Shown here piece by piece: positions 10,709 to 18,031 of a stretch of DNA of 64,000 nt (the first letter of the stretch is position 1; each line of letters opens with the position of its first letter). A program made the translations under genes and the position numbers. The stretch is taken from contig NZ_BBNN01000022.1 of the NCBI RefSeq assembly GCF_000829695.1, forward strand, positions 1 to 64,000. The letters run 5' to 3'. Under the pieces are notes generated by a model that saw only the letters and a program-made list of their open reading frames with translations, ran no database searches and was not told the DNA's origin. This DNA is from Streptomyces sp. NBRC 110035. Its GTDB lineage: Bacteria; Actinomycetota; Actinomycetes; Streptomycetales; Streptomycetaceae.

Positions 10709-11854
10709 CTAGGTGAGATACGCGGGGGCCGCCACGGGCAACGTAAATCGGAGCTCCGCGCCGCCGCTGGGGGCGCGGCCGACCGTGATGGTGCCGCCGT
10801 GGGCCTCGACGATGCCCTTGACGATGTACAGCCCGAGGCCGGTGCCGCCGCGCTTGCTGCCCCGCCAGAAGCGGGTGAAGACGCGGTTCATGGACTCCTC
10901 CGGGATGCCGGGGCCCTCGTCGCTCACGGTGACCGACGTGGCCGCGTGCTCGCCGTTCTCCCGGTCACGGGGGGACGCCGAGGGCGTGATGTCGATGGTG
11001 ACGGTTCCCTCACCGTGGCGCACCGCATTTTCCAGCAGGTTGCTGAGCACCTGGTCGACCTTGTCGGGGTCGGCCCACAGGTCGGGCAGGGGGTGCTGGA
11101 CGCGCAGCAGGAACCGGTCGGCGCTCTGTCCGGCGGCGACGTAGGCCTGGATGTGCCGTCCGACGGCGGCCCCGATGTCGACGGGCTGGCGGCGCAGCTC
11201 CAGGCGCCCGGAGTCGATGCGGGAGATGTCGAGGAGTTCGGCGATGAGCCGGGTGACCCGGTCGGCGTCGGCGTCGACGGTCTCCAGCATGAGCTGTTTC
11301 TGCTCGTCGGTGAAGCGCTCCCACTTGGCCAGCAGGGTGGCGGTGAAGCCCTTGACGGAGGTGAGCGGGGAGCGCAGTTCGTGGGCGACGACGGCGATCA
11401 GTTCGGCATGGCTGCGTTCGGTGCGGCGGCGGGCCTCGGTGTCGCGCAGCGACACGACGACGCGGTGGACGGGTCCGGTGGGCCGGGTGCGGACGTAGCG
11501 GGCGGAGACGAGGACTTCCCGGCCGCCGGGCAGCAGCAGGTTGCGCTCGGGCTGGCCCACCCGGATGGAGAGGCCGCCGTAGGGGTCGGTGAGCTGCCAC
11601 CATCGCCGGCCCTCCAGGTCCTCCAGCGGCAGGGCCGTGTCGAGCCGCCTGCCGAGGGCCCGCCCGGCGGGGACGGCGGTGATGCGGGCGGCGGCGGCGT
11701 TGAAGCAGATGACCCTGCCGTGCTCGTCGGCGACGACGAGACCGTCGGGCAGCTGGTCGGGATCGATGCCGAGTTCGGCGGGGCCGGCGGACCGGGGCGC
11801 GGGCGGGCGCGCCGCCCGAGGTGCTCCCGGTGCGCTGCTCGTGCCGACGGTCAT
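10709..11854 (-). CDS. PAS-domain sensor histidine kinase
   Basis: The 381-aa protein has no transmembrane segment, so it is probably cytosolic. Residues about 30-140 form a PAS domain (LPDGLVVADEHGRVICFNAA). The dimerisation/phosphoacceptor helix follows with the H-box VAHELRSPLTSVKGF (His near residue 160). The ATPase domain then shows N (LSNLLENAVRH), G1 (VSDEGPGIPEE) and G2 (GGTGLGLYIV) boxes. It should autophosphorylate on the H-box His, but no response regulator gene is adjacent, so the partner is unknown. An orthologous orphan kinase next to pheS is usual in Streptomyces. Confidence 0.9.
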   Translation of the reverse strand: MTVGTSSAPGAPRAARPPAPRSAGPAELGIDPDQLPDGLVVADEHGRVICFNAAAARITAVPAGRALGRRLDTALPLEDLEGRRWWQLTDPYGGLSIRVGQPERNLLLPGGREVLVSARYVRTRPTGPVHRVVVSLRDTEARRRTERSHAELIAVVAHELRSPLTSVKGFTATLLAKWERFTDEQKQLMLETVDADADRVTRLIAELLDISRIDSGRLELRRQPVDIGAAVGRHIQAYVAAGQSADRFLLRVQHPLPDLWADPDKVDQVLSNLLENAVRHGEGTVTIDITPSASPRDRENGEHAATSVTVSDEGPGIPEESMNRVFTRFWRGSKRGGTGLGLYIVKGIVEAHGGTITVGRAPSGGAELRFTLPVAAPAYLT

Positions 11855-11983
11855 CCCCGTACCCCACCTCTCCGTACTCCCTCGGGGTGCCCCGCGCTCG
11901 TGCGGGGTCCCCGGTCCGGTCGGAGCCGGGGAGCCTGGGGTACGGCCGAGAGCTGGGGGAGGGTCCCCGGGCAGGTCACCTTA

Positions 11984-12853
11984 CTAGCTCTCGGTGACGG
12001 AGCGGCACCCTCCGGCGGCGCGCTGTGCACGCGCCGACGCGTAGAGACATACGGCGGCGGCGGTGGCGAGGTTCAGACTTTCGGCCTTTCCGTGAATCGG
12101 AACGCGGACGACGGCGTCGGTGAGCGCCCGGGTCTCCTCGGGAAGTCCCCATGCCTCGTTGCCGAAGACCCAGGCGGTGGGCCCGCCCATGGTGCCCCGG
12201 TCGAGTTCGTCGTCGAGGTCGCGGTCGCCCGCGCCGTCCGCGGCGAGTACCCGTACTCCGGTGTCCCGCAGGGCGGCCACGGCGTGCTCGACGGGCACGC
12301 CGACGGCGACGGGCAGGTGGAACAGCGATCCGACGGAGGCGCGGACGGCCTTGGGGTTGTAGAGGTCGACGGAGGCGTCGGTCAGGACGACGGCCTCGGC
12401 ACCGGCGGCGTCGGCGCACCGCAGGACGGTGCCGGCGTTGCCGGGGTCGCGTACGTGGGCGAGGACGGCGACGAGCCGGGGGCGGGCGGCGAGGATCTCC
12501 TCGAAGCGGGTGTCGAGGAAGCGGCACACCCCGACGAGGCCCTGCGGGGTGACGGTGGTGGAGATGTCGGCGACGACCTGCTCGGCGGCGAGGTGGATGC
12601 GGGCGCCGGCGTCCCGGGCGGCGCCGATGATGTCGGCGTACCGCTCGGCGGCCTCCGGGGTGGCGAACAGCTCGACGAGCGTGGCTGCGCCGGCGTCCCG
12701 GTGCACGGCGGCCTCCCGTACGGCCTGTGGCCCCTCGGCGAGGAACAGCCGCTCCTTGCCCCGGACGTTCCGCTTGGCCAGCCGCCGCGCGGCCAGCACA
12801 CGGGGTGAGCGGGAGGAGATCAGCTCGGGGGTGGCGGGGGGCATTCGGTTCAC
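11984..12853 (-). CDS. TrmH/SpoU-family rRNA 2'-O-methyltransferase
   Basis: The 289-aa protein has an N-terminal substrate-binding region (residues about 20-110) and a SpoU SAM-dependent domain with the three family motifs: HVRDPGNAGTVLRCADAAGA, WVFGNEAWGLPEE and VPIHGKAESLNLATAAAVCL. These form the knotted SAM site. RlmB/TsnR-like members 2'-O-methylate 23S rRNA, and a position next to ribosomal protein genes fits that. The exact nucleotide is not inferable. The start is uncertain: GTG at 12853 or ATG at 12844. Confidence 0.85.
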   Translation of the reverse strand: MNRMPPATPELISSRSPRVLAARRLAKRNVRGKERLFLAEGPQAVREAAVHRDAGAATLVELFATPEAAERYADIIGAARDAGARIHLAAEQVVADISTTVTPQGLVGVCRFLDTRFEEILAARPRLVAVLAHVRDPGNAGTVLRCADAAGAEAVVLTDASVDLYNPKAVRASVGSLFHLPVAVGVPVEHAVAALRDTGVRVLAADGAGDRDLDDELDRGTMGGPTAWVFGNEAWGLPEETRALTDAVVRVPIHGKAESLNLATAAAVCLYASARAQRAAGGCRSVTES

Positions 12854-12920
12854 TTTCGCTCGCAGCTTCGGCGGCGGCTCCCGCGCGGGTGCCGCGCCGG
12901 CTTCCGGATCCGGACGGACT

Positions 12921-12951
12921 ACGGACCCGCAGGCAGCGCCTGCGGGTCCGT
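12921..12951 (-). terminator. Terminator of infC-rpmI-rplT operon
   Basis: A perfect 13-bp stem (CGGACCCGCAGGC pairing with its complement, extendable by one A-T) has a 3-base loop, 33 bp beyond the rplT stop. Such a stable, compact hairpin is a clear transcription end. Confidence 0.75.
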
Positions 12952-12983
12952 TGGATCACGCCGGTCTCGGGGCCGGCGCGGCG

Positions 12984-13367
12984 TCACGCGGCCTTGGGCG
13001 CGTTCACGTCCGCCGGCAGCGCCTTCTGGGCGACCTCGACGAGCGCGGCGAAGGCGGTGGCGTCGTTGACGGCCAGCTCGGCCAGGATCTTGCGGTCGAC
13101 CTCGACGTTCGCGGCCTTCAGACCCTGGATGAAGCGGTTGTACGTGATGCCGTTCGCGCGGGCAGCGGCGTTGATGCGCTGGATCCACAGCTGACGGAAG
13201 TCACCCTTGCGCTTCTTGCGGTCGTTGTAGTTGTAGACCAGCGAGTGGGTGACCTGCTCCTTGGCCTTGCGGTACAGGCGCGAACGCTGACCGCGGTAGC
13301 CGGAGGCCTGCTCGAGGATCGCCCGGCGCTTCTTGTGGGCGTTGACTGCCCGCTTGACGCGTGCCAC
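12984..13367 (-). CDS. rplT: 50S ribosomal protein L20
   Basis: The 127-aa protein starts [20 protein letters not shown] and contains the basic N-terminal helix and the globular C-terminal domain ([19 protein letters not shown] type) of L20. It binds 23S rRNA early in 50S assembly. In several bacteria it also represses its own operon through leader RNA. The GTG at 13367 is preceded by AAGGAG. It is the last gene of the infC operon, about 100 bp after rpmI. Confidence 0.97.
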   Translation of the reverse strand: MARVKRAVNAHKKRRAILEQASGYRGQRSRLYRKAKEQVTHSLVYNYNDRKKRKGDFRQLWIQRINAAARANGITYNRFIQGLKAANVEVDRKILAELAVNDATAFAALVEVAQKALPADVNAPKAA

Positions 13368-13467
13368 TTGTTAACTCCTTGTAGCGGGGCCGCGGTTGGT
13401 GGTCACGTGGCCCGAAATCGATTGGGTCCCGGTTCTGACGTACTGACGGCGCCGGAGCGCCGGAGCG

Positions 13468-13662
13468 TCACTTGCCGAGAAGCTTCTTGATCTTCTTGGC
13501 GTCGCCCGGGGCCATCTCGGCGTTGCCGGTGAGGCGACGCGTCACACGGGACGACTTGTGCTCGAGCAGGTGGCGCTTGCCGGCGCGCTCGCGGAGCACC
13601 TTGCCGGAGCCGGTGACCTTGAAGCGCTTGCTGGCACCGCTGTGCGACTTGTTCTTCGGCAT
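13468..13662 (-). CDS. rpmI: 50S ribosomal protein L35
   Basis: The 64-aa protein, [20 protein letters not shown] and ending [15 protein letters not shown], is full-length L35, a small basic 50S protein. The ATG at 13662 has GAGGAG upstream. The longer open frame to 13719 lacks family similarity. It is the second gene of the operon. Confidence 0.97.
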   Translation of the reverse strand: MPKNKSHSGASKRFKVTGSGKVLRERAGKRHLLEHKSSRVTRRLTGNAEMAPGDAKKIKKLLGK

Positions 13663-13687
13663 GGCGCCGTTATCTCCTCGTCGGTGG

Positions 13688-13728
13688 CGCTCCGGTGCCC
13701 GGTCACGAAAACCGGGCACGGTGGAGCG
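13688..13728 (-). promoter_or_regulatory. Intercistronic hairpin before rpmI
   Basis: A 9-bp stem (GTGCCCGGT/ACCGGGCAC, loop of 7) is extended by an outer CGCTCC/GGAGCG stem. It lies between the infC stop and the rpmI Shine-Dalgarno, about 25 bases before the rpmI ATG. It could be an L20-binding or translation-control element, or an RNA processing site. That role is inferred from position only. Confidence 0.45.
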
Positions 13729-13781
13729 TCGTACTTGTTTCGGTTGTGTCCCTGGGGGCCTGGGCCCCCGAGGTCATACGG

Positions 13782-14450
13782 TCACGCGTCGGCGGGAGCC
13801 TCGGCCCGGACTTCGGCCGGCGCCTCGGCGTCGTCCGACTGCTCGGCCTCCGCGGCGTTCTGCGAGCGGCCGGGGTGGGCCTTCGCGTCCGCCTTGCGGG
13901 CTTCCTGTGCCTGACGGGCCTCGGCCATCGCCTCGGTCTTCTTCTTGTGCGGACCGAGAACCATGATCATGTTCCGGCCGTCCTGTTTCGGGTTCGACTC
14001 GATGAACCCGAGGTCCTGGACGTCCTCCGCGAGCCGCTGCAGCAGTCGGTAGCCCAGCTCGGGCCGGGACTGCTCGCGACCACGGAACATGATCGTGATC
14101 TTGACCTTGTCGCCCTGCTTGAGGAACCGGACGACGTGACCCTTCTTGGTGTCGTAGTCGTGCGGGTCGATCTTCGGCCGGAGCTTCATCTCCTTGATGA
14201 CCGTGTGCGCCTGGTTCTTGCGCGCCTCACGGGCCTTCATGGCCGACTCGTACTTGAACTTCCCGTAGTCCATGAGCTTGCACACGGGCGGGCGGGCGTT
14301 CGCCGCGACCTCGACCAGGTCCAGGTCGTACTCCTGCGCAAGCTCCAGTGCCTTGGCCAGCGGGACGATGCCCACCTGCTCGCCACTGGGACCGACAAGT
14401 CGCACCTCGGGAACGCGAATCCGGTCGTTGATGCGGGGCTCGGCGCTGAT
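13782..14450 (-). CDS. infC: Translation initiation factor IF-3, probable AUC start
   Basis: The 222-aa protein covers the IF-3 N-domain ([20 protein letters not shown]), linker and C-domain ([35 protein letters not shown]), plus an Ala/Glu-rich actinobacterial tail. IF-3 binds 30S and discriminates start codons. No ATG, GTG or TTG falls at the expected start. Instead an AGGAGG lies four bases before an ATC at 14450, and reading from it aligns the protein with mycobacterial IF-3 (M-S-T-E-T-R-V-N...). Rare start codons on infC, such as AUU in E. coli, let IF-3 repress its own translation. AUC here would serve the same purpose. The frame stays open upstream without IF-3 similarity. Confidence 0.93.
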   Translation of the reverse strand: MSAEPRINDRIRVPEVRLVGPSGEQVGIVPLAKALELAQEYDLDLVEVAANARPPVCKLMDYGKFKYESAMKAREARKNQAHTVIKEMKLRPKIDPHDYDTKKGHVVRFLKQGDKVKITIMFRGREQSRPELGYRLLQRLAEDVQDLGFIESNPKQDGRNMIMVLGPHKKKTEAMAEARQAQEARKADAKAHPGRSQNAAEAEQSDDAEAPAEVRAEAPADA

Positions 14451-14536
14451 GGATCCTCCTAGATAGCACCACGCGACAGCCTGGTGGACAGCCGCGTAAC
14501 GTCTGTGTTCGTGAGACCTGACCGCGCCGAAGCAAC

Positions 14537-14566
14537 AAAAATGCCCCGGACGATCACAGACGGGGC
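14537..14566 (-). terminator. Leader terminator/attenuator upstream of infC
   Basis: Read leftwards, GCCCCG pairs with CGGGGC around a 12-base loop and is followed at once by ATTTTTG. A run of five T is rare in this DNA, so this looks like a true intrinsic terminator. It sits about 87 bases before the infC start, inside the leader, which suggests attenuation of the infC-rpmI-rplT operon as known for infC leaders in Firmicutes. The controlling signal is unknown. Confidence 0.65.
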
Positions 14567-14751
14567 TCCTCGAACTACCGGAGCACCGCCGCGGTGACCG
14601 CGGGGCGCACTTTCGGGCGGATCGCCGCCGAGCGGGACCGCCTGACCGGTGACCTGCCATCCGGGGGACGGTCAGGTGGGAGTTCGAAAGCCTCCACTTG
14701 TGGGCCGGGCACGCATGCTGTGGGCAGACGGGTCCGACCGGTCGTTACACA

Positions 14752-14781
14752 AGGTTAGCAGCTTCCGCGAGGGTGCGCCAA
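14752..14781 (-). promoter_or_regulatory. Candidate vegetative promoter of infC operon
   Basis: On the minus strand TTGGCG (14781-14776) and TAACCT (14757-14752) are separated by 18 bp, close to the consensus of the main sigma factor. It would give a leader of roughly 300 bases that includes the attenuator. Confidence 0.5.
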
Positions 14782-14855
14782 CCGCCCGCGCCGGGCCCTG
14801 GTCGGCGCACCTCCTGCTGTCAAGGGGACACGCGCCGGGCCCTATGGTGTGGGGC

Positions 14856-15215
14856 ATGAGTGAGACCTCCCCCGCAGGCACCCCCGACTTCGACACCATG
14901 GCCCGAGACATCGCCGAGGTCCCGGCCGTCGAGGTGATCGTGACGGTCGCCGTCAATCTGATGAGCGCCGCGGCCGTGAAGCTCGGTCTGACCGAGGAGG
15001 GCGACGAGCACAGGGACCTGGACGAGGCCCGCAAGCTGGTACACGCGCTGGCCGGTCTGCTGGACGCGTCCGCGACCGAGATCAGCTCCTTCCACGCGGC
15101 GCCGCTGCGCGACGGCCTGAAGTCGCTCCAGCTGGCGTTCCGCGAGGCCTCGCTCGTCAAGGACGAGCCGGGGCAGGGGCCGGGTGAGAAGTACACGGGC
15201 GCGATCTACGGCTGA
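14856..15215 (+). CDS. DUF1844 family protein
   Basis: The 119-aa protein (MSETSPAGTPDFDTMARDIA) matches the DUF1844 family found beside infC in Streptomyces. The core has the family motif around VEVIVTVAVNLMSAAAVKLGL and DLDEARKLVHALAGLLD. The helical content is high and there is no signal peptide or membrane helix. Function is unknown. The ATG at 14856 is chosen over upstream codons because MVWGM and earlier residues are not conserved-looking. It is divergent from the infC operon. Confidence 0.8.
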   Translation: MSETSPAGTPDFDTMARDIAEVPAVEVIVTVAVNLMSAAAVKLGLTEEGDEHRDLDEARKLVHALAGLLDASATEISSFHAAPLRDGLKSLQLAFREASLVKDEPGQGPGEKYTGAIYG

Positions 15216-15232
15216 GCGCGGCGGGGCACGGG

Positions 15233-15964
15233 TCACCCGCGGACGTAGAAGGGCTCGCCCGGTGGCGTCGCTCCGGCCGGCAGCACCGCCAGGTCGAGGC
15301 CGCGCACCAGGCGGGCCCTCAGTGTTTCGTCGGCGGCGAGCCGCTGTGCCACGGCGCGGGCGGCCTCGGCGACGGGGGCGGCCGGGTCGAGGACCAGGGC
15401 GAGGGTGCCGTCGGCCTGTCCCGGTCCGAGGTGGGCGCGCAGGACGGCGGGTTCCGCGGCGACGACCGCGCGCAGGGCGCCGGTGACCGCGGGGTCGGCC
15501 AGCGGGTCGGTGGTCGTACGCCCTTCGGCGAGCGCGAGCAGCAGCGGGCCGGTCAGTTCGAAGGGCACGGGCCCGGCCAGGTCGAGGACGACCGTGTCCG
15601 CCTTCTCGTGCGCGGCCGCCTGCAGGGCCTGGTGCAGCGGCACGGCGACCGGGCGGGCCCGGGGGTCCCAGCGGGCGAGCGAGTCGGTGGAGGTGAAGGC
15701 GGGCAGCGCGGTGCGGCCGCCGGCCTTCAGCGTGGGGACGGCCATGTCGCTGGTCTTCTCGCGGCGCAGCCCTCGTTCGTCCTCCTCGGTCTCGCCGAGG
15801 ACGGCCACCACGGGGACCAGCAGCCGGGTGCCCCTGAGCGCGTCGAGGACCGGCGCGACGGCGTTGCCGTCCTCGGCCCAGGCGGCGAGCGCCGCGCTCA
15901 GCCGGGGGTCCGCGGAGCCGTCGTCGTCACGGTAGCCGGGGTCGGGAATGTTCTTGTTCGCCAC
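15233..15964 (-). CDS. SseB-family protein
   Basis: The 243-aa protein shows the SseB N-terminal-domain pattern (LLVPVVAVLGETEEDERGLR, later VPTLKAGGRTALPAFTSTDSL and RPVAVPLHQALQAAA). Such domains are widespread in actinobacteria, and their biochemical role is not established. The GTG at 15964 (VANKNIPDPGYRDDDGSADP) is preferred over the upstream frame start. It is convergent with the DUF1844 gene and nearly divergent from the serine hydrolase gene, with a short overlap of open frames. Confidence 0.75.
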   Translation of the reverse strand: MANKNIPDPGYRDDDGSADPRLSAALAAWAEDGNAVAPVLDALRGTRLLVPVVAVLGETEEDERGLRREKTSDMAVPTLKAGGRTALPAFTSTDSLARWDPRARPVAVPLHQALQAAAHEKADTVVLDLAGPVPFELTGPLLLALAEGRTTTDPLADPAVTGALRAVVAAEPAVLRAHLGPGQADGTLALVLDPAAPVAEAARAVAQRLAADETLRARLVRGLDLAVLPAGATPPGEPFYVRG

Positions 15965-16034
15965 GGTCGTCGACCCTATCGGCCCGGGGTGGCAGACTCG
16001 CACGCGGGCGGACGGCGGGGAGCGGGAGGTTCCG

Positions 16035-16859
16035 GTGGGGTCCGACGGGTGGAGCGCGTGGCCGGCGGCGATGGCGGCGGTGGCCGTGCCGGACGGGGCC
16101 GAGGTGTCGGTGGGGGTGCTGGACCCGGTGTCCGGGGCGGGTTTCCGTCATGGCGGCCGGGCGTTCGTCACGGCGAGCGTGGTGAAGGTCGGCATCCTGG
16201 CGGCGCTGCTGCTGAAGGCGCAGGACGCGGGACGGGCGCTCAGCGGGGAGGAGCGCTCGTACGCGGCGGCGATGATCGAGCGCAGCGACAACGACGCGGC
16301 GTCGGTGCTGTGGCGCTCGATCGGGCGGGCGGGCGGCCTCGACGCCGCGCACACCCGCCTCGGCCTGACCGGCACCGAGGGCGGCGACGGCCCTCGCTGG
16401 GGGCTGACCCGGACCACGGCCGCCGATCAGCTCCTGCTGCTCCGCCAGGTGTTCGGGAATCCGGCGGACTCGGCACTGACCGCGGCCTCGCGGGCGTACG
16501 TACGGGGGCTGATGGAGCGGGTCGTCCCGGAGCAGGCGTGGGGGGTGCCGGTGGTGGCGGACGCGCTGCCGGCGGGCGGCGCGGCGTGGGCGGTGAAGAA
16601 CGGCTGGGTACCGCGCGACGCGACCGGGCTGTGGGCCGTGAACAGCGTCGGCCGCGTCACGGTCGGGGGCCGGGAACTCCTGGTGGCCGCGCTGTCCGAC
16701 GGCAACCCGACGATGGCCCGGGGCGTCGCGCTGGTGGAGGCGGCGGCACGGGCGGCGGTGTCGGCGGTGCGGCCGCACCCACCCGGCCCCGTTCGCCCCG
16801 GCCGCGGGGATGCCGCCGGTCGCCTCCGCCCCGGTCCGCCGGACGGAGAGCGGCCCTAG
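16035..16859 (+). CDS. Class A beta-lactamase-like serine hydrolase
   Basis: The 274-aa protein carries the penicillin-recognition serine hydrolase motifs: SVVK (Ser48, Lys51) as the SxxK nucleophile motif, SDND for SDN, and KNGW where KTG is usual. The GTG at 16035 follows GGGAGG by five bases. No clear signal peptide follows this start, so it may be cytoplasmic or use a non-classical start. Similar Streptomyces proteins are annotated as serine hydrolases without proven beta-lactamase activity, and the Asn in place of Thr in KTG argues against assuming resistance. The last four bases overlap the convergent mycosin gene. Confidence 0.8.
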   Translation: MGSDGWSAWPAAMAAVAVPDGAEVSVGVLDPVSGAGFRHGGRAFVTASVVKVGILAALLLKAQDAGRALSGEERSYAAAMIERSDNDAASVLWRSIGRAGGLDAAHTRLGLTGTEGGDGPRWGLTRTTAADQLLLLRQVFGNPADSALTAASRAYVRGLMERVVPEQAWGVPVVADALPAGGAAWAVKNGWVPRDATGLWAVNSVGRVTVGGRELLVAALSDGNPTMARGVALVEAAARAAVSAVRPHPPGPVRPGRGDAAGRLRPGPPDGERP

Positions 16860-18031
16860 GCGTCCTGGTGGCCCGGTCGGCGGCCGCGCCACAGGACGAC
16901 CGTGGCCACCAGGAGGACGCCGCCCGCGCCGCCCGCGAGGGGGGCGGCCCAGTCGGCGGTGCCGGTGTCGGACCCGGCGGTGTCCGGGCCGGGGCCGAAG
17001 TACTGCTCGCCGTAGGCCGCCGGCTCCAGGCTCTCGGGCTTCAGGCGGGCCGCGGCCTCGATGGCGGCGGCCGGGTCGACGAAGCCGAAGCCGCGGGAGT
17101 CGTCGCGGCCGTCGGCGGGGGCGTTGCGGGCGGTGTCCTGGAGGAGCCTCTTGAGCTGGGCCGGGGTCAGCCCGGGGTGGGCCGCCCTGACCAGGGCGAC
17201 GGCGCCGGAGACGAACGCGGCGGCGGCGCTGGTGCCCCAGCCCTCGTAGTACTTGCGGTCGGGGTCGGGGATGATCACGTCGACGCCCGGGGCGCTGACC
17301 GTGGCGTACCAGCGCCGGGTGGAGAAGGGGGCGCGGGCGCCGTAGCGGTCGACGGCGGTGACGGCGATGACGCCCGGGTAGGCGGCCGGGTAGGAGACAC
17401 GGTCGCCCTTCTCTCCGCCGTTCCCGGCGGAGGCGACGACGGCCACGCCCTTGCGGAGGGCGTACTGGATCGCCTCGTCCTCTCCGGACTCGGGGTGTGC
17501 GGAGGCGGAGTCGTCGCCGAGGGAGAGGTTGATGACGTCGGCACCGTGGTCGGCGGCCCAGCGGATGCCTTCGGCGAGGGCGTTGCCGCGGGTGCTGCGG
17601 GCCTTGGCACGGGAGGGGTCGCCGTCCTCCAGGATCACCCGGACGGGGAGGACCTTCGCCTCGGGCGCGATGCCCAGGACGCCTTCGCCGTTTTCGGCGC
17701 CGTGTCCGTGACCGGCGATGATGCCGGCCATGGCGGTGCCGTGCCGGGCCCAGGCGCGGTCGCCGGCCTCGGCGCCGAAGCCGACCAGGTCCTTGCCGGC
17801 CAGGACGTTGCCGTCGAGGTCGGGGTGCTCGGCGTCGACCCCGGTGTCCAGGACGGCGACGGTGACACCCGCGCCCCGCGTGGTGCGCCAGGCCTCGTCG
17901 GTGTGCAGGGCGTCCAGGCCCCACTGCCGGTCGCGGATGCCGTCGGCGTACGCGGCGGTGGCGGGGAGCAGGGCGAGGCCGGCGGCCAGCAGGACGCTCA
18001 GGGCCGCGGCTCGGGCGGTCGCGGGCCTCAT
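16856..18031 (-). CDS. Mycosin-type subtilisin protease (type VII secretion-associated)
   Basis: The 391-aa protein starts with a signal peptide (MRPATARAAALSVLLAAGLA, cleavage near ATAAYA). It has a subtilisin catalytic triad in AVLDTGVDAEHPDL (Asp), ARHGTAMAGIIAG (His) and EGWGTSAAAAFVSG (Ser). A C-terminal membrane helix (GGVLLVATVVLWRGRR) anchors it with the protease outside. This is the MycP architecture. Mycosins support ESX/type VII secretion, but no EccB/C/D or WXG100 gene is present here. Translation is coupled to the upstream proline-rich gene (TGATG), so the two probably act together. Confidence 0.85.
   Translation of the reverse strand: MRPATARAAALSVLLAAGLALLPATAAYADGIRDRQWGLDALHTDEAWRTTRGAGVTVAVLDTGVDAEHPDLDGNVLAGKDLVGFGAEAGDRAWARHGTAMAGIIAGHGHGAENGEGVLGIAPEAKVLPVRVILEDGDPSRAKARSTRGNALAEGIRWAADHGADVINLSLGDDSASAHPESGEDEAIQYALRKGVAVVASAGNGGEKGDRVSYPAAYPGVIAVTAVDRYGARAPFSTRRWYATVSAPGVDVIIPDPDRKYYEGWGTSAAAAFVSGAVALVRAAHPGLTPAQLKRLLQDTARNAPADGRDDSRGFGFVDPAAAIEAAARLKPESLEPAAYGEQYFGPGPDTAGSDTGTADWAAPLAGGAGGVLLVATVVLWRGRRPGHQDA

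Larger units (their letters stand above)
14451..14855. other. Divergent leader region of infC operon
   Basis: No gene is visible in this 405-bp stretch. It carries a long infC leader with a terminator-type hairpin and a candidate promoter, both listed separately, and on the other strand the short upstream region of the DUF1844 gene. Confidence 0.6.

Noticed and set aside
16035..16859. Calling the serine hydrolase a resistance beta-lactamase
   Set aside because: SxxK and SDN motifs are present, but KTG is KNG and there is no clear signal peptide at the best start.
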